Below are positions 63,897 to 64,000 of a DNA stretch of 64,000 nt, in pieces (position 1 is the first letter of the stretch; every line of letters begins with the position of its first letter). The position numbers and the translations under genes are program-made. This stretch comes from Flavobacterium anhuiense. Lineage in GTDB: Bacteria > Bacteroidota > Bacteroidia > Flavobacteriales > Flavobacteriaceae. The notes under the pieces are model-generated. The model ran no database searches. It was not told the DNA's origin and saw only the letters and a list, made by a program, of their open reading frames with translations. Location of the stretch: NCBI RefSeq assembly GCF_900101855.1, contig NZ_FMVC01000001.1:521710-585709 (forward strand), written 5' to 3'.

Positions 63897-63968
63897 ACCA
63901 TAACGTTAGTAGGTTAGTTTATGGTAGATTTGGGGCAAAAAAGGTGGAGTAACTTCCGCCTTTTTTAT
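63897..63968 (+). ncRNA. Putative small RNA, copy 2
   Basis: It has the same structure as copy 1, shifted by 184 bp: CCATAAC hairpin, loop GTTAGTAGGTTA, TAGATTTGGGGCAAAAA and a terminator stem GGTGGAG/TTCCGCC with T run. The stem bases differ (A-T pair to G-T pair) while pairing is kept. The -7 element is weaker (TACATTTA at 63885). Confidence 0.55.
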
Positions 63969-64000
63969 TTTAAATAATTAACGAGTTGATAATCAGTGAG

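Larger units (their letters stand above)
63646..64000 (+). repeat. Tandem 184-bp repeat carrying the small-RNA units
   Basis: Two units with a 184-bp period: CATCGG at 63646 and 63830, the TAC(T/A)TTT -7 blocks at 63701 and 63885, and the CCATAAC hairpins at 63714 and 63898. The second unit runs close to the window edge; more copies could follow. No gene is seen in 63613-64000. Confidence 0.7.

Noticed and set aside
63646..64000. Terminal repeat as an insertion sequence or CRISPR remnant
   Set aside because: Each unit has its own promoter element and terminator and no transposase frame or short identical direct repeat, so small RNAs explain it better.

Overview
The window looks like a chromosomal segment of a Flavobacterium-type member of the Bacteroidota. 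It is AT-rich. Several promoters fit the Bacteroidota consensus TTG-N17-20-TAnnTTTG. There is a large LRR surface protein with a type IX secretion (Por) C-terminal sorting domain, a TonB receptor paired with a DUF5689 lipoprotein, an SDR-type threonine dehydrogenase and an IPExxxVDY-family protein. No transposase, integrase, CRISPR array or prophage gene was seen.

Layout. 1-3.1 kb: mfd (cut by the window edge) behind a lipoprotein gene. 3.4-5.8 kb: threonine dehydrogenase and a DUF418 membrane protein. 5.8-13 kb: M1 and S8 secreted peptidases and the LRR/T9SS protein. 13-15 kb: a metallo-beta-lactamase-fold hydrolase and a coiled-coil membrane protein. 15.2-24.6 kb: a complete SUF iron-sulfur assembly locus (sufA, B, C, D, then S, an unknown lipoprotein, E, T and DUF2480), interrupted by an opposite-strand serine-hydrolase pair. 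24.6-37.9 kb: DUF3078, hflX, the TonB/DUF5689 pair, an MFS carrier, two oxidoreductases and rseP. 38 kb: two identical tRNA-Asn genes and a composite repeat. 39.8-41.4 kb: an XRE regulator and a likely Panacea (DUF4065) toxin-antitoxin pair. 41.4-46 kb: a C1 peptidase, an Omp85-type barrel, an AraC regulator with membrane domain and a DUF4136 lipoprotein. 46.2-51.3 kb: a four-gene arylsulfatase operon with a striking upstream palindrome array. 51.9-56.5 kb: acpP-fabF-rnc-IPExxxVDY-pyk. 56.6-60.4 kb: purN, rnhA and an ECF sigma-factor module with two matching promoters. 60.7-63.6 kb: a PfkB sugar kinase and a PurF-like amidotransferase. 63.6-64 kb: two tandem small-RNA-like units.

Most genes are core housekeeping or envelope functions. 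The strongest candidates for undescribed biology are: the Panacea-linked protein at 40.9 kb with its leader inverted repeat; the TGTTTCAT-N8-ATGAAACA operator array controlling the sulfatase operon; the pair of identical ECF promoters that tie a DUF6249 gene to the sigma factor; the tandem 184-bp small-RNA repeat at the right end; and a family of intergenic spacers made of iterated short words that fold on themselves, several of them inside the suf operon. Promoter positions are consensus matches read by eye. GC statements are visual impressions, not computed values.
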